This document shows, piece by piece, positions 28,282-36,854 of a stretch of 64,000 nt of DNA (the first letter of the stretch is position 1; each line of letters starts with the position of its first letter). Below the pieces are notes generated by a model. The model searched no databases. It was not told where the DNA came from and saw nothing but the letters and a program-made list of their open reading frames with translations. The DNA is taken from contig NZ_FNWK01000005.1 in the NCBI RefSeq assembly GCF_900108295.1, positions 124,001 to 188,000 on the forward strand, read 5' to 3'. A program made the translations under genes and the position numbers. The DNA comes from Sphingopyxis sp. YR583 (GTDB lineage Bacteria; Pseudomonadota; Alphaproteobacteria; Sphingomonadales; Sphingomonadaceae).

Positions 28282-30066
28282 TCACGCCGCCATGCGCAGC
28301 CGGTTTCGCCCTTCGCGCTTGGCAACATACAGCGCCTTGTCGGCCCGGTGCATCAGTTCCTCGACGTCGGCCTCGCCGTCATAGATCGCCAGCCCGACGC
28401 TGATCGTCGCATCGGGCAGGTCGTCCTCGACCGCGGTGCCGGCCTCAACCGCCTTGCGGACGCGTTCGGCGACGATCTCGGCGGCCTGCGCGCTCGATCG
28501 CTGGAGAATGCAGACGAACTCCTCGCCGCCGATGCGGCCGACCATATCCTCGTCGCGCAGCGCCGCCCGCGCGCGATGCGCGACGCGGCGGATCACCTGA
28601 TCGCCCGTCGCATGGCCGTGGGTGTCGTTGATCCGCTTGAAATGGTCGATATCGAAAATCGCGACGGCAAGCGGCGCGCCATGTTCGCGCGCACCCGCAA
28701 GCGCCCTTTCGAGGAAAGCCAGCGTGTGACGGCGATTGGGCAGGCCGGTCAGCATGTCGGTGTTGGCGACGCGCTCCGCCGCGCTGCGCGCCGCCTCGAG
28801 GATACGCGCATTCTCGACCGTCTCGGTCACGTCCTGCACGGTGCCGAAGATGCCGGTGGCCTTGCTGCCGCGCCCCATCTCGATCGACCCGTGCGATTTG
28901 ACGTACCGGATCTCGCCGTCGGTTCGCAATATGCGGCCCTGAAACTCGAACGGCTCGCCGGTCCGGACCGCCTCGGCCAGAATCTTGCGGACCGCCAGCC
29001 GGTCCTCCGCCACATATTGTTTGACGCTATATTCGACGTCGACCGGCGTCCCAGGTTCCAGCCCATGCACGCGATAGGTCTGGTCCGACCAGGTGATCGT
29101 CCAGCCGACCAGGTCGACGCGCCAATGCCCGACCAGCGCCGCCGCCTCGGCCTGCAGCAGCCAGCGGTTGCTCTGTTCGAGACGCTTTGCCAGCCGCTGA
29201 CGGCCGATCAGCAGCGACGCGAGCGGCAGCGTCGTGAACAACAGGATGAGCAGATAGAATTGCAGGAACAGCACGCGGGTCTTCTGCACGCCCTCGATCG
29301 CGGCGATCGGTCCATAGCCTTGCCCGGTCAGCAGCGACGCGATGATCGTCACGATCAGCATTCCCGCCGCGGCCCCGAAGGGCCCAAGCCGATAGGCGGC
29401 CGCGACGACCGCGATGCACGGCAGGAAAGTTACGGGAAATTGCGACTGTGAAAAGCATAATATGGTGACCAGCCCGGTAACGGTCAGGATCGCGGTCGCT
29501 TCGCCCTTCATCGCGATCGATGCGTTCGTCATCGCATTCGTGCCGACCAGACGGGTGAGCATTACGATCGGTGGGGTCACGATCAGCATGCCGAGCAATA
29601 CGGTGGTCAGCCAGGACAGGAGAAAGTCCGGCCCCTTGCCCGCCAAAGCCCATGCGAGGATCGCACTCACCACGCTGGCGCTGAACGCCGCGATACAAAA
29701 ACTGACGACCGATCGCGGCACCATGAACGACAGCTCGCCCGGCTCGCGGCGCCGCAGTATCCACAAGGCTACTGCGGCTTCGCAGCCGTTGGAGAATGTG
29801 AAAGCGAGGCACGAGGCCAGAGGGGCGCCGCCGTACAGATTGGCGCCAAGGCTCGCCACCCCCATCCCGGCAAAAGCCGCGATCCGGGCCGATGCCGGCA
29901 TCAGGATCAGCAGCGCGAGGAAATAGCCGCTCGGCGGCCATACCGCCGCGATATTGTCGGCGCCCTTTGTGGTGTGCAGCGACAGGCTCGCAAGCAGGAA
30001 ATATCCCGTTGCGGTCAGCAGGAACCAAAAGACCGCTTCGACTCTGGGGGTCAGCGACTGGGTCAT
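28282..30066 (-). CDS. MASE1-PAS-GGDEF diguanylate cyclase
   Basis: 594 residues. The first about 300 residues form an eight-helix MASE1 sensory domain with its W-P-P-S-G signature; a PAS domain follows (G-H-W-R-V-D-L to G-T-V-Q-D-V-T-E), then a GGDEF domain with N-T-D-M-L-T-G-L-P-N-R and an intact active site G-G-E-E-F at 513-517. The inhibitory I-site R-D-E-D lies five residues before it. It should make cyclic di-GMP in response to an unknown signal. The ATG at 30066 is chosen; upstream in-frame codons would run toward the tetR gene. Confidence 0.92.
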   Translation of the reverse strand: MTQSLTPRVEAVFWFLLTATGYFLLASLSLHTTKGADNIAAVWPPSGYFLALLILMPASARIAAFAGMGVASLGANLYGGAPLASCLAFTFSNGCEAAVALWILRRREPGELSFMVPRSVVSFCIAAFSASVVSAILAWALAGKGPDFLLSWLTTVLLGMLIVTPPIVMLTRLVGTNAMTNASIAMKGEATAILTVTGLVTILCFSQSQFPVTFLPCIAVVAAAYRLGPFGAAAGMLIVTIIASLLTGQGYGPIAAIEGVQKTRVLFLQFYLLILLFTTLPLASLLIGRQRLAKRLEQSNRWLLQAEAAALVGHWRVDLVGWTITWSDQTYRVHGLEPGTPVDVEYSVKQYVAEDRLAVRKILAEAVRTGEPFEFQGRILRTDGEIRYVKSHGSIEMGRGSKATGIFGTVQDVTETVENARILEAARSAAERVANTDMLTGLPNRRHTLAFLERALAGAREHGAPLAVAIFDIDHFKRINDTHGHATGDQVIRRVAHRARAALRDEDMVGRIGGEEFVCILQRSSAQAAEIVAERVRKAVEAGTAVEDDLPDATISVGLAIYDGEADVEELMHRADKALYVAKREGRNRLRMAA

Positions 30067-30133
30067 GCGATCAGTTAACCCAAAAGGGGAAAATAAACCG
30101 CTAATATTAATCGCGCGGACGCCGGGCCGCCCG

Positions 30134-30748
30134 TCAGCCGACGCCGCCAAAGGTCAGGCTGACAACTTCCGCCACCTTCGCCTCGTCCCATGCGATGCGC
30201 CGATCGAGGATCAGCATCGCAAGGCCGTGCACCAGCGCCCAGGCGTGCAACGCCGCGGTATCGGGATCGTCGACGCCGGGAAGCGCCTCGCCGACCCCGG
30301 CGCGGAGCAGATTATAGGCGACTTCGCCGCCATCGCTACTGCCGTCGGGACAGCGTTCGGGCCTCTGCCGCGTGAAGCTCAGCCGGAACAGCGCCGGCTC
30401 GTCATGCGCAAAGCGGACATAGGCGATGCCCGTCGCCTTGAAGCCGGCGACCGCGCCGCCCGCCTTGAGCCACGCCTGCGCCTGCAGCGCGCCCAGCCGC
30501 CGCAATCCTTCATCTGCCAGCGCGTCGAGCAGCGCCTCCTTGTCGGGAAAATGTCGATAAAGCGCAGTCGCGCTCACTCCGACATCGCGGGCCAGCGCGC
30601 GCAGGCCGAGTTCGGCGCCGTCCCCCTCGGCCAGTCGCTTGAGCCCCGCCGCGATCACCGCCGCGCGCAAGTCGCCATGATGATAGGCGCCAGCCACTTT
30701 CGGACCGTCGCTTTTTATGTTGACACTGTTATCTTTGCTTGCCATCAT
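30134..30748 (-). CDS. TetR family transcriptional regulator
   Basis: 204 residues. The DNA-binding part is clear: A-L-A-R-D-V-G-V-S-A-T-A-L-Y-R-H-F-P-D-K-E-A-L-L; the C-terminal ligand domain resembles the WHG/TetR_C type with H-A-W-A-L-V-H-G-L-A-M-L. Starts at ATG 30748 or 30745. Divergent from a carotenoid oxygenase-type gene 84 bp away, which it probably controls. Two repeat elements at 30717-30764 cover its own start and are candidate operators. Confidence 0.9.
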   Translation of the reverse strand: MMASKDNSVNIKSDGPKVAGAYHHGDLRAAVIAAGLKRLAEGDGAELGLRALARDVGVSATALYRHFPDKEALLDALADEGLRRLGALQAQAWLKAGGAVAGFKATGIAYVRFAHDEPALFRLSFTRQRPERCPDGSSDGGEVAYNLLRAGVGEALPGVDDPDTAALHAWALVHGLAMLILDRRIAWDEAKVAEVVSLTFGGVG

Positions 30749-30764
30749 GTTGCCACTGTAAACA
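30717..30764. promoter_or_regulatory. Paired 13-bp repeats, candidate TetR operators
   Basis: ATGTTGACACTGT (30717-30729) and ATGTTGCCACTGT (30747-30759) differ at one base and are exactly 30 bp apart, about three helical turns. The second extends to an imperfect palindrome, ATGTTgccactgtAAACAT. They lie across the tetR start and toward the divergent oxygenase promoter. Binding by the TetR protein is inferred. Confidence 0.55.
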
Positions 30765-30831
30765 TATCGAGTCGTCCGCACAAGCCCCACGCCACGCGGC
30801 ACTTTCGCCAACATCCGTAAGGAGCAACATC

Positions 30832-32274
30832 ATGGCAAGCAACGTCGAAACCCTGATTCGCGGCGCGGTCGTCAAAGGCATCGGCAAGGTCGCCGACTTC
30901 AACCGCAAGCGCCTCCCCCGCCCCACCGACGCCCACCCCTTCCTGACCGGCATCCACAAACCGATGACCGAGGAGTTCACGCTGGAGGAACTGCGCGTCG
31001 ACGGCGAAATCCCTGCTGCGCTGACCGGCCGCTACCTGCGCAACGGACCGAACCCCGCCGCCCAGCCCGACCCGGCGAGCTATCATTGGTTCACCGGCGT
31101 CGGCATGGTCCACGGCATCCGCATCGAGGGCGGCAAGGCCGACTGGTATCGCAACCGCTGGGTCCGCGGCAGCGAAGCCTGCGCCGTTCTCGGCGAGGAA
31201 TTGCCCCCGGGCCAGCGCGCGGACGGCAACGACGCCCCCAACACCAATGTCGTCGGCCTCGCCGGTCGCACCTTCGCGATCGTCGAAGCGGGCGGCAAGC
31301 CGGTCGAGCTCGGCTATGAATTGAACACGATCGCGCACAACCCTTTCGACGGCACGCTGGTCGGCAGCTACACCGCGCACCCGCATCACGACCCCTTCAC
31401 CGACGAGATGCATGCGATCACCTATCGCGGCGACGAGCCCAACAAGGTCTGGCACGTCGTCCTCGACAAGGACGCACATGTGATCCGCGAGGAAGCGATC
31501 GCGGTCAGCGATGGCCCCTCGATCCACGACTGCGCGATCACCGAAAACCATGTGCTGGTCTTCGACCTGCCCGTCACCTTCTCGATGAAGATGCTGCTCG
31601 GCGGTTATCGCTTTCCCTATGCGTGGAACGAAGCGCATCAGGCCCGCGTCGGCCTCCTCCCCAGGAAAGGCAGCGGCGACAGCATCGTCTGGGTGCCGGT
31701 CGAGCCCTGCTATGTCTTCCACCCCGCCAACGCCTATGAGACGGCGGACGGCAAGGTCATCGTCGACGTCGTGGCACATGAAACGATGTTCGCCGAATCG
31801 AAGCGCGGTCCGGACAGCCAGAAATCGCGCCTCGAACGCTGGACGATCGATCCGGTGGGGGGAACGACAACCCGCACTGTCATCCACGATCATGCGCAGG
31901 AATTTCCGCGCTATGACGAGCGGCTGACGACGCGGCCCTATCGTTATGCCTACAGCATCGCGATCCCCGACGGAGAATCCACCGAATGGGCGCTGGCCGA
32001 GACGCGGTTGTTCAAGCACGACCTCGAAGCGGGCACGACTGCCATCCACGATTTCGGCCCCGGCCGCCACCCCGGCGAATTCGTCTTTGTGCCGCGGAGC
32101 GCCGAGAGCGCGGAGGATGACGGCTGGCTCATCGGGCTGGTCGTCGACATGAACCATGAGACGACCGAGCTGGTCATCCTCAACGCCGATGACTTCAGCG
32201 GGTCACCGCAAGCTGTCGTTCACCTGCCGCACCGCGTTCCGCCGGGTTTCCACGGGAACTGGGTCGCGGATTAA
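30832..32274 (+). CDS. Carotenoid oxygenase (RPE65/lignostilbene dioxygenase) family protein
   Basis: A 480-residue non-haem iron dioxygenase that cleaves a double bond in an apocarotenoid, stilbene or similar compound. Family features: L-x-G-R-Y-L-R-N-G-P-N-P near the N-terminus, iron-ligand histidines in Y-T-A-H-P-H-H-D-P, S-I-H-D-C-A-I-T and Y-V-F-H-P-A-N-A-Y, and the terminal P-P-G-F-H-G-N-W. GGAG precedes ATG 30832. Its last 80 bases overlap the convergent nucleotidyltransferase gene. Substrate cannot be assigned. Confidence 0.93.
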   Translation: MASNVETLIRGAVVKGIGKVADFNRKRLPRPTDAHPFLTGIHKPMTEEFTLEELRVDGEIPAALTGRYLRNGPNPAAQPDPASYHWFTGVGMVHGIRIEGGKADWYRNRWVRGSEACAVLGEELPPGQRADGNDAPNTNVVGLAGRTFAIVEAGGKPVELGYELNTIAHNPFDGTLVGSYTAHPHHDPFTDEMHAITYRGDEPNKVWHVVLDKDAHVIREEAIAVSDGPSIHDCAITENHVLVFDLPVTFSMKMLLGGYRFPYAWNEAHQARVGLLPRKGSGDSIVWVPVEPCYVFHPANAYETADGKVIVDVVAHETMFAESKRGPDSQKSRLERWTIDPVGGTTTRTVIHDHAQEFPRYDERLTTRPYRYAYSIAIPDGESTEWALAETRLFKHDLEAGTTAIHDFGPGRHPGEFVFVPRSAESAEDDGWLIGLVVDMNHETTELVILNADDFSGSPQAVVHLPHRVPPGFHGNWVAD

Positions 32275-33055
32275 CGATATCGGGGCGCTTCATCAGCGCC
32301 TCGGTTACTCGCAGCGAACGCTCGTTATCGACGTCAATCGCAGTCGCCCCGTTGCTCACCAGGAACGGGGCGATTTCGACCTTCAGGTGTCGCGAAATCT
32401 GCCCGAAGATGTGATGGATCGGCCCCAAGCCGAACCGAAAGCGGAGCAGGTTGATCAGCCCGAACGCCTGCATGACGCGAAAGGGCTTCTTGACGAACTG
32501 GCCGCCGCCGCGAAACGCCTCTGCCGCGCGCAGCGCATTCGGATGCCCGATCCAATAGGCGTTGCAATTCGACACCGCGACATCCGAAAATTCGTAGAAG
32601 CGCCGCTGACCTTCGGGATGGACCGCCAGCACATCCTCGCGCCGCGCCAACGCCACGCCGGCATCGGCGCCTAGCCGTTCCGCCTCACCCTCGATCTCGG
32701 CGATCGTCGCGGGGGTGAGCAGGCAATTGTCAGCGGTCGTGATGAGCAGCGGAAAATTGGCGACGCCCGCGATCGCGAGCACCGAATCCGCGAGATTGTC
32801 GGCCGCAGCAACGACGATCAACCGATCGCGGAGCAGATCGACGACCGGATCCTTGAGATCGCCGAGCAGGTCGGCATGATGCGTTGACACAAAAACCTGC
32901 CTGACGCCGCTATCGGCCGCGCTTTCCAGCACATGCGCGATCATCGGCCGCCCGGCGACCGGCACAAGACATTTGTCGGCGACGCCATATGCCTCAGCGA
33001 GCGCGTCAACCGCGCCGTGGCGGCGGCCCGCGAGGATCAGGATCGAACCGCTCAT
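32195..33055 (-). CDS. MobA-like nucleotidyltransferase
   Basis: A 286-residue NTP transferase. L-I-L-A-G-R-R at the start, K-C-L-V-P-V-A-G-R-P-M-I-A-H-V-L and L-L-I-T-T-A-D-N-C-L are the nucleotide and Mg-binding motifs of the MobA/GlmU-like fold. It is coupled by ATGA to the ATP-grasp gene upstream, and the two probably make or activate one product. The C-terminal tail (about 27 residues) is encoded antisense to the end of the carotenoid oxygenase gene and may be dispensable. Nucleotide and acceptor unknown. Confidence 0.8.
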   Translation of the reverse strand: MSGSILILAGRRHGAVDALAEAYGVADKCLVPVAGRPMIAHVLESAADSGVRQVFVSTHHADLLGDLKDPVVDLLRDRLIVVAAADNLADSVLAIAGVANFPLLITTADNCLLTPATIAEIEGEAERLGADAGVALARREDVLAVHPEGQRRFYEFSDVAVSNCNAYWIGHPNALRAAEAFRGGGQFVKKPFRVMQAFGLINLLRFRFGLGPIHHIFGQISRHLKVEIAPFLVSNGATAIDVDNERSLRVTEALMKRPDIVNPRPSSRGNPAERGAAGERQLAVTR

Positions 33056-34077
33056 GCGGCGTTCCGCTGCGCCGCGGGCGCGATCTGGCGGATCATGCTT
33101 TCGGCGACGATCGTCTCGATCAGGCTCGCGTGCGTGAAGCCGGCGGCGACCGCCGAGCGCGAGAAGAGCTTTTCGGACCAGAGGTTGCAGTTGAGATTGA
33201 CCTCGAGCAACCGGACATCGCCCGTCGCGTGATCGACGCGAAATTCGAAGCGGCCATAGTCGAACGGACGAAAGATGTCCGCCATGCGCTTTGTGTAATC
33301 AGCGATCTGTTCGCCGATCGCGGGATCGTCGAAGCGCTTGATGCAATATCCGACGTTGCCGACGAGATCGCGCTTTTCCTGATAGGTGCGCAGTTGGGTC
33401 GGGTCTTCCTGTTCGAAGATCATCATCGGCAGCATCGCCGGCTCGCCGTCCAAGGTAATCACCGGCACCTCGATATCGCTGCCGTCGATAAAGGGTTCGA
33501 CGAGCGCGTCATGATCGAGCGCGTGGATTTCGGCAACCGCCTGCGCAAGTTGAACCCGGTCGTGCGCATCGCGGACGCCCCAAGAGGCCGAGCTGTTGTT
33601 CGGCTTGATCACCCAGCGTCGCGCCGGCGGGCAGCGCGACACGTCGACCGGGGCGCCGCGGCGGAACAAGGCCCACGGCGCGGTCGGCACCCCGCGCGCC
33701 GCAGCCTCGAGCTTGGTCAGATGCTTGTCGTCCGAGAGGCCGCGCACGATCGGCGACGCGCCAAGATAGGGCAGGCCGTGCTGGTTACAGAGCAACGGCA
33801 GCAGCATTTCCGAATTGAAGAAGCCGCCACGGTTGAGCAGCGGGAAGACGAAATCAGCGGCGGGCCGGTCGAACAGCGCGGCATAGCTGTCGGCGATCAG
33901 CAATTCGATACCGAGCCCCTCGAGCGTCTCGCGCATCTCGCGGTGATACAGCGCATGATTGCCGTCGTCGGCATGCAGCCCGCCGGTCCAGCGCGCATGC
34001 TTGGCGATGAAGAGAAGCCGCTGCGTGTCGCGCAGGCGGTTCGGCAGCCGGGTCGGCGCAAGGTCGGTCGTTTTCAT
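33052..34077 (-). CDS. ATP-grasp ligase (D-alanine-D-alanine ligase-like)
   Basis: A 341-residue protein with an ATP-grasp fold: R-W-V-I-K-P-N-N-S-S-A-S-W-G-V (ATP-clasping Lys), V-E-P-F-I-D-G-S-D-I-E-V-P-V and the metal-binding R-F-E-F-R-V-D ... L-L-E-V-N-L-N-C-N-L-W, as in D-Ala-D-Ala ligase relatives. ATG 34077 is chosen; the very long upstream reading runs antisense through another gene. Coupled to the nucleotidyltransferase gene. It likely joins a carboxylate to an amine; substrates unknown. The 288-bp region upstream to 34365 shows no gene. Confidence 0.85.
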   Translation of the reverse strand: MKTTDLAPTRLPNRLRDTQRLLFIAKHARWTGGLHADDGNHALYHREMRETLEGLGIELLIADSYAALFDRPAADFVFPLLNRGGFFNSEMLLPLLCNQHGLPYLGASPIVRGLSDDKHLTKLEAAARGVPTAPWALFRRGAPVDVSRCPPARRWVIKPNNSSASWGVRDAHDRVQLAQAVAEIHALDHDALVEPFIDGSDIEVPVITLDGEPAMLPMMIFEQEDPTQLRTYQEKRDLVGNVGYCIKRFDDPAIGEQIADYTKRMADIFRPFDYGRFEFRVDHATGDVRLLEVNLNCNLWSEKLFSRSAVAAGFTHASLIETIVAESMIRQIAPAAQRNAA

Positions 34078-34365
34078 GGCGCGGCGTTGATCACGCCCAG
34101 GGTTGCGCCGGGATGACGAATTGGTGACTGGCGTGCCACAAAAGCGGAAGATCCGTGTCATAAAATTTCGTTCCGCCACGGAAATGTGGGCTTTCAAACA
34201 AGCTTTTTCCGGGATTACGGCCTTCCTCGCCTGACCGCAAAAATGGTCACCCGCCACGGTCAGTGACATCGAAATCTTCGCCGCGCCGTTCGACGAACAC
34301 GGCTCATCGCGGAATTGGCGCTTTCCGGGCAGCACTTTCGTCTGCCGGTTCGTTCGTTCTTCACT

Positions 34366-35421
34366 ATGACAAAGAATATCGCCCTCTCCCGCCCCGCCAT
34401 GAGCGCGATTGCCGCGTTCCTGGTCCTGTCCACCCCCAGCGCTTTTGCACAGGAAACTCCGACGGTTACGATGACACCGCCGGTCGCGGCGCCGACGCCG
34501 CAAACCCCGCCGACGGTGGCCGAGCCGAGCACGCCCGCGCCGGTCGCGCCGGTTGCTGCACCTCAAGCGGCCCAGCCCCCGGCATCGACCCCTGTCATCC
34601 GCGTACCGCTCGACATCGCCCCCGAACCAACCGCTCCGGCACCGAAGGCTGCCGAAAGCGCCGCCGCCCCTGCCCCGCGCGCCGAGCGCCCGGCGCAACG
34701 CGCACGGCCCGCAGCCGCAGCGCCGGCAACCACGGCGCCGGCCGCCGCAACGCCTGCCGCTACGCCGGCAACCGACGCCCCGCTGCTCGACGAGGCGGCG
34801 CCGATCGCCGCGCCGGTGACGACTGCTGTGGAACCGATCGCCGAGCCGGCTCCGGTGCCGGTCGAACGGACCAGTGCGACGGGGAACGAGTTTCCGTGGG
34901 AGCTCGCCGGCGGCGCAGCAGCGCTGCTCATCGCAGGGGGTCTCGGCCTCGCCTTTGCCCGTCGTCGCCGCACTACGGAAGAGGCCTATGAGGAGACGCC
35001 GACCTATGAATATGCGCGCACGCCCGCTGCCGATCCGGCGGGAGCCGAAGCGCCGCAGTGGGTCACGCCTGCTTATGCCCCGCGCGAGGAAGTGGCTCCG
35101 CGAACCGTTCCCGCCTTCGCCGCGGCGCCGAGCGGAAGCATGGGCCGTCACGAAGCGATGGCGCTCGCCGGTCCGACCGACGACAATCCCTTCGCAACGC
35201 TCAGCAAGCGCCTGAAGCGCGCGCGCTTCCTCGATCGTCAGGAACGCACCGCCTATGAGGAAACGCTGGCTGGTCAGAAGGATGTAACCCGCAAGCCGGT
35301 CAGCGCCTGGGAAATCGCCCAACGCCCCGCCCCGGCGATGCAGGAACAGGAAGTCCGTCGCCCCGAACCCGGCCGCGTTCGGACCTCGACCAGCTTCCGT
35401 CCGGGTTATTCCAAGAATTAG
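34366..35421 (+). CDS. Pro/Ala-rich single-span membrane protein
   Basis: 351 residues, no known family. A signal peptide (cut after S-A-F-A near 28) precedes about 145 residues of low-complexity Pro/Ala sequence, then one transmembrane helix (about 179-198, W-E-L-A-G-G-A-A-A-L-L-I-A-G-G-L-G-L-A-F) followed by R-R-R-R and a roughly 150-residue cytoplasmic part with charged K-R-L-K-R-A-R-F-L-D-R-Q-E-R-T-A. Topology suggests a periplasm-spanning rod tied to a cytoplasmic domain. An upstream in-frame ATG at 34315 is rejected. A terminator follows. Confidence 0.75.
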   Translation: MTKNIALSRPAMSAIAAFLVLSTPSAFAQETPTVTMTPPVAAPTPQTPPTVAEPSTPAPVAPVAAPQAAQPPASTPVIRVPLDIAPEPTAPAPKAAESAAAPAPRAERPAQRARPAAAAPATTAPAAATPAATPATDAPLLDEAAPIAAPVTTAVEPIAEPAPVPVERTSATGNEFPWELAGGAAALLIAGGLGLAFARRRRTTEEAYEETPTYEYARTPAADPAGAEAPQWVTPAYAPREEVAPRTVPAFAAAPSGSMGRHEAMALAGPTDDNPFATLSKRLKRARFLDRQERTAYEETLAGQKDVTRKPVSAWEIAQRPAPAMQEQEVRRPEPGRVRTSTSFRPGYSKN

Positions 35422-35460
35422 GCCGGACACTCCGCGGTGGTCCCCTCACCGCATATAAAG

Positions 35461-35489
35461 AGGGCGGTGCCTCGCGGCACCGCCCTTTT
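35461..35489. terminator. Rho-independent terminator between convergent genes
   Basis: An 11-bp perfect stem, AGGGCGGTGCC with TCGC loop and GGCACCGCCCT, followed by TTT on the plus strand. It ends the transcript of the Pro/Ala-rich gene. On the minus strand it lies 53 bp beyond the rplL stop and is followed by CTTTATAT, so it may serve both sides. Confidence 0.85.
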
Positions 35490-35541
35490 CTATTTCGCTG
35501 GAGTCCAGCCGGTCGAACCGGCCGGCCCCCTCGCCAACTGA

Positions 35542-35919
35542 TTACTTCAGTTCGACGGTCGCGCCGGCGGCGATCAGCTTCGCCTTCAGCTCTTCAGCTT
35601 CAGCCTTGCTGGCGCCTTCCTTGACGGCCTTCGGTGCGCCTTCGACGAGCGCCTTGGCTTCGCCGAGACCCAGACCGGTGATCGCACGGACTTCCTTAAT
35701 CACGTTGATCTTGTTGCCGCCGTCACCCGTCAGGATGACGTCGAATTCGGTCTGCTCTTCAGCAGCCGGGCCAGCAGCGGCAGCAGCCGGAGCGGCAGCA
35801 ACAGCAGCGGCAGCCGAAACGCCCCACTTTTCTTCGAGCAGCTTCGAAAGTTCAGCAGCTTCCAGAACGGTCAGCGCCGACAGGTCTTCAACGATCTTTG
35901 CGAGATCAGCCATGTTCAT
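35542..35919 (-). CDS. rplL: 50S ribosomal protein L7/L12
   Basis: 125 residues, the acidic stalk protein. An N-terminal dimerisation part ([20 protein letters not shown]), an Ala-rich hinge and the C-terminal factor-binding domain with [16 protein letters not shown] are present in order. Lies 52 bp downstream of rplJ. rpoB, which often follows in proteobacteria, is absent; a terminator and a convergent gene follow instead. Confidence 0.98.
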   Translation of the reverse strand: MNMADLAKIVEDLSALTVLEAAELSKLLEEKWGVSAAAAVAAAPAAAAAGPAAEEQTEFDVILTGDGGNKINVIKEVRAITGLGLGEAKALVEGAPKAVKEGASKAEAEELKAKLIAAGATVELK

Positions 35920-35971
35920 TCTCCATCAGAACCGGGATATCCCGGCAGTAAGTTTCAAGGTTAGTTCGAAA

Positions 35972-36487
35972 TCACGCTGCTTCTTTGGCGGCATATGCGC
36001 CAAAAACCCGCGCCAGCTGACCCGCCGGGGCTGCAGCAATCTGTGCAACCTTGGTGGCCGGAGCCTGCACCAGACCGATGATCTTGGCGCGGAGCTCGTC
36101 GAGCGAGGGAAGCGAAGCCAGCGCCTTCACGCCATCCACGTCGAGGACCACGTCGCCCATGCCGCCGCCAACGATTTCAAGCTTGTCGTTGGTCTTGGCA
36201 AATTCCACGGCGATCTTTGCAGCCGAGACCGGGTCGGTCGAGGTTGCAAGGGCCGTGGGACCGGTCAGCAGTTCGCCGATACCGGTGTAGGACGTGCCAT
36301 CGAGCGCGATTTTGGCAAGACGGTTCTTCGTGACGCGAAAGTCGGCCCCTGCGTCGCGCATCTGCTGGCGCAGCACCGTCGACTGAGCGACGGTCATGCC
36401 GAGGTTGCGGACGACCACAACCGAGGCAGCTGATGCCAGCGTAGCGTTCAGCGAGGATACGGCTTCGGCCTTTTCCGTACGATCCAT
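35972..36487 (-). CDS. rplJ: 50S ribosomal protein L10
   Basis: 171 residues, the base of the ribosomal stalk. [13 protein letters not shown] start, [21 protein letters not shown] and the T-G-P-T-A-L segment match L10; the C-terminus binds L7/L12 dimers. An in-frame ATG at 36622 is upstream but would add 45 foreign residues. A long leader and candidate promoter lie upstream, and rplK/rplA are not adjacent. Confidence 0.97.
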   Translation of the reverse strand: MDRTEKAEAVSSLNATLASAASVVVVRNLGMTVAQSTVLRQQMRDAGADFRVTKNRLAKIALDGTSYTGIGELLTGPTALATSTDPVSAAKIAVEFAKTNDKLEIVGGGMGDVVLDVDGVKALASLPSLDELRAKIIGLVQAPATKVAQIAAAPAGQLARVFGAYAAKEAA

Positions 36488-36759
36488 GCCTATACTCCAC
36501 TCATCTGCCCGGATGCGCTGGCGCCGAAACGCACGCGCCGCCGGGCGGCTAACACACGCAAAGACAGACGCGAGCCAAGGCTCACCAGCATTTGCGCAAC
36601 GATGTCCGATGGGGTCGGTCAAGACGCGTCGCCTGAATACAGGCGGGCGACCGAAAAAGACTGTTCCCCGTCTCGGCTGGAAATTAAGAAGGGCAAATCC
36701 CCTTCACCAACTGTCTCGGACGGAATTGCCAGAGCCGGAGCCCGGACAACACGGGGGCG
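36488..36759 (-). promoter_or_regulatory. Long untranslated leader of rplJ-rplL (candidate L10-binding leader)
   Basis: This stretch of about 270 bases between the candidate promoter and rplJ has no convincing gene. It includes a short hairpin, GAAGGG/CCCTTC (about 36687-36704), near its 5' end on the minus strand. L10 commonly represses its own operon by binding such a leader; the length fits, but I cannot verify the fold by eye. Confidence 0.35.
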
Positions 36760-36787
36760 CTAATAGCGTCGATGGCCGGAGAGTCAA
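36760..36787 (-). promoter_or_regulatory. Candidate promoter of rplJ-rplL
   Basis: On the minus strand TTGACT (36787-36782) is followed after 16 bases by TATTAG (36765-36760), close to the alphaproteobacterial housekeeping consensus. No other gene on this strand lies upstream within the window, so the stalk operon needs its own promoter here. Confidence 0.5.
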
Positions 36788-36854
36788 GGCCGATAGCGGA
36801 TTTCCAGTCATTTCCGGCTTGGCGCAAATGCCCGCGACAACTAAAGGTCCGGCG

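Noticed and set aside
33052..35430. A 792-codon reading of the ATP-grasp gene
   Set aside because: The first 450 or so codons are antisense to the Pro/Ala-rich membrane protein; the ATP-grasp family start fits ATG 34077.
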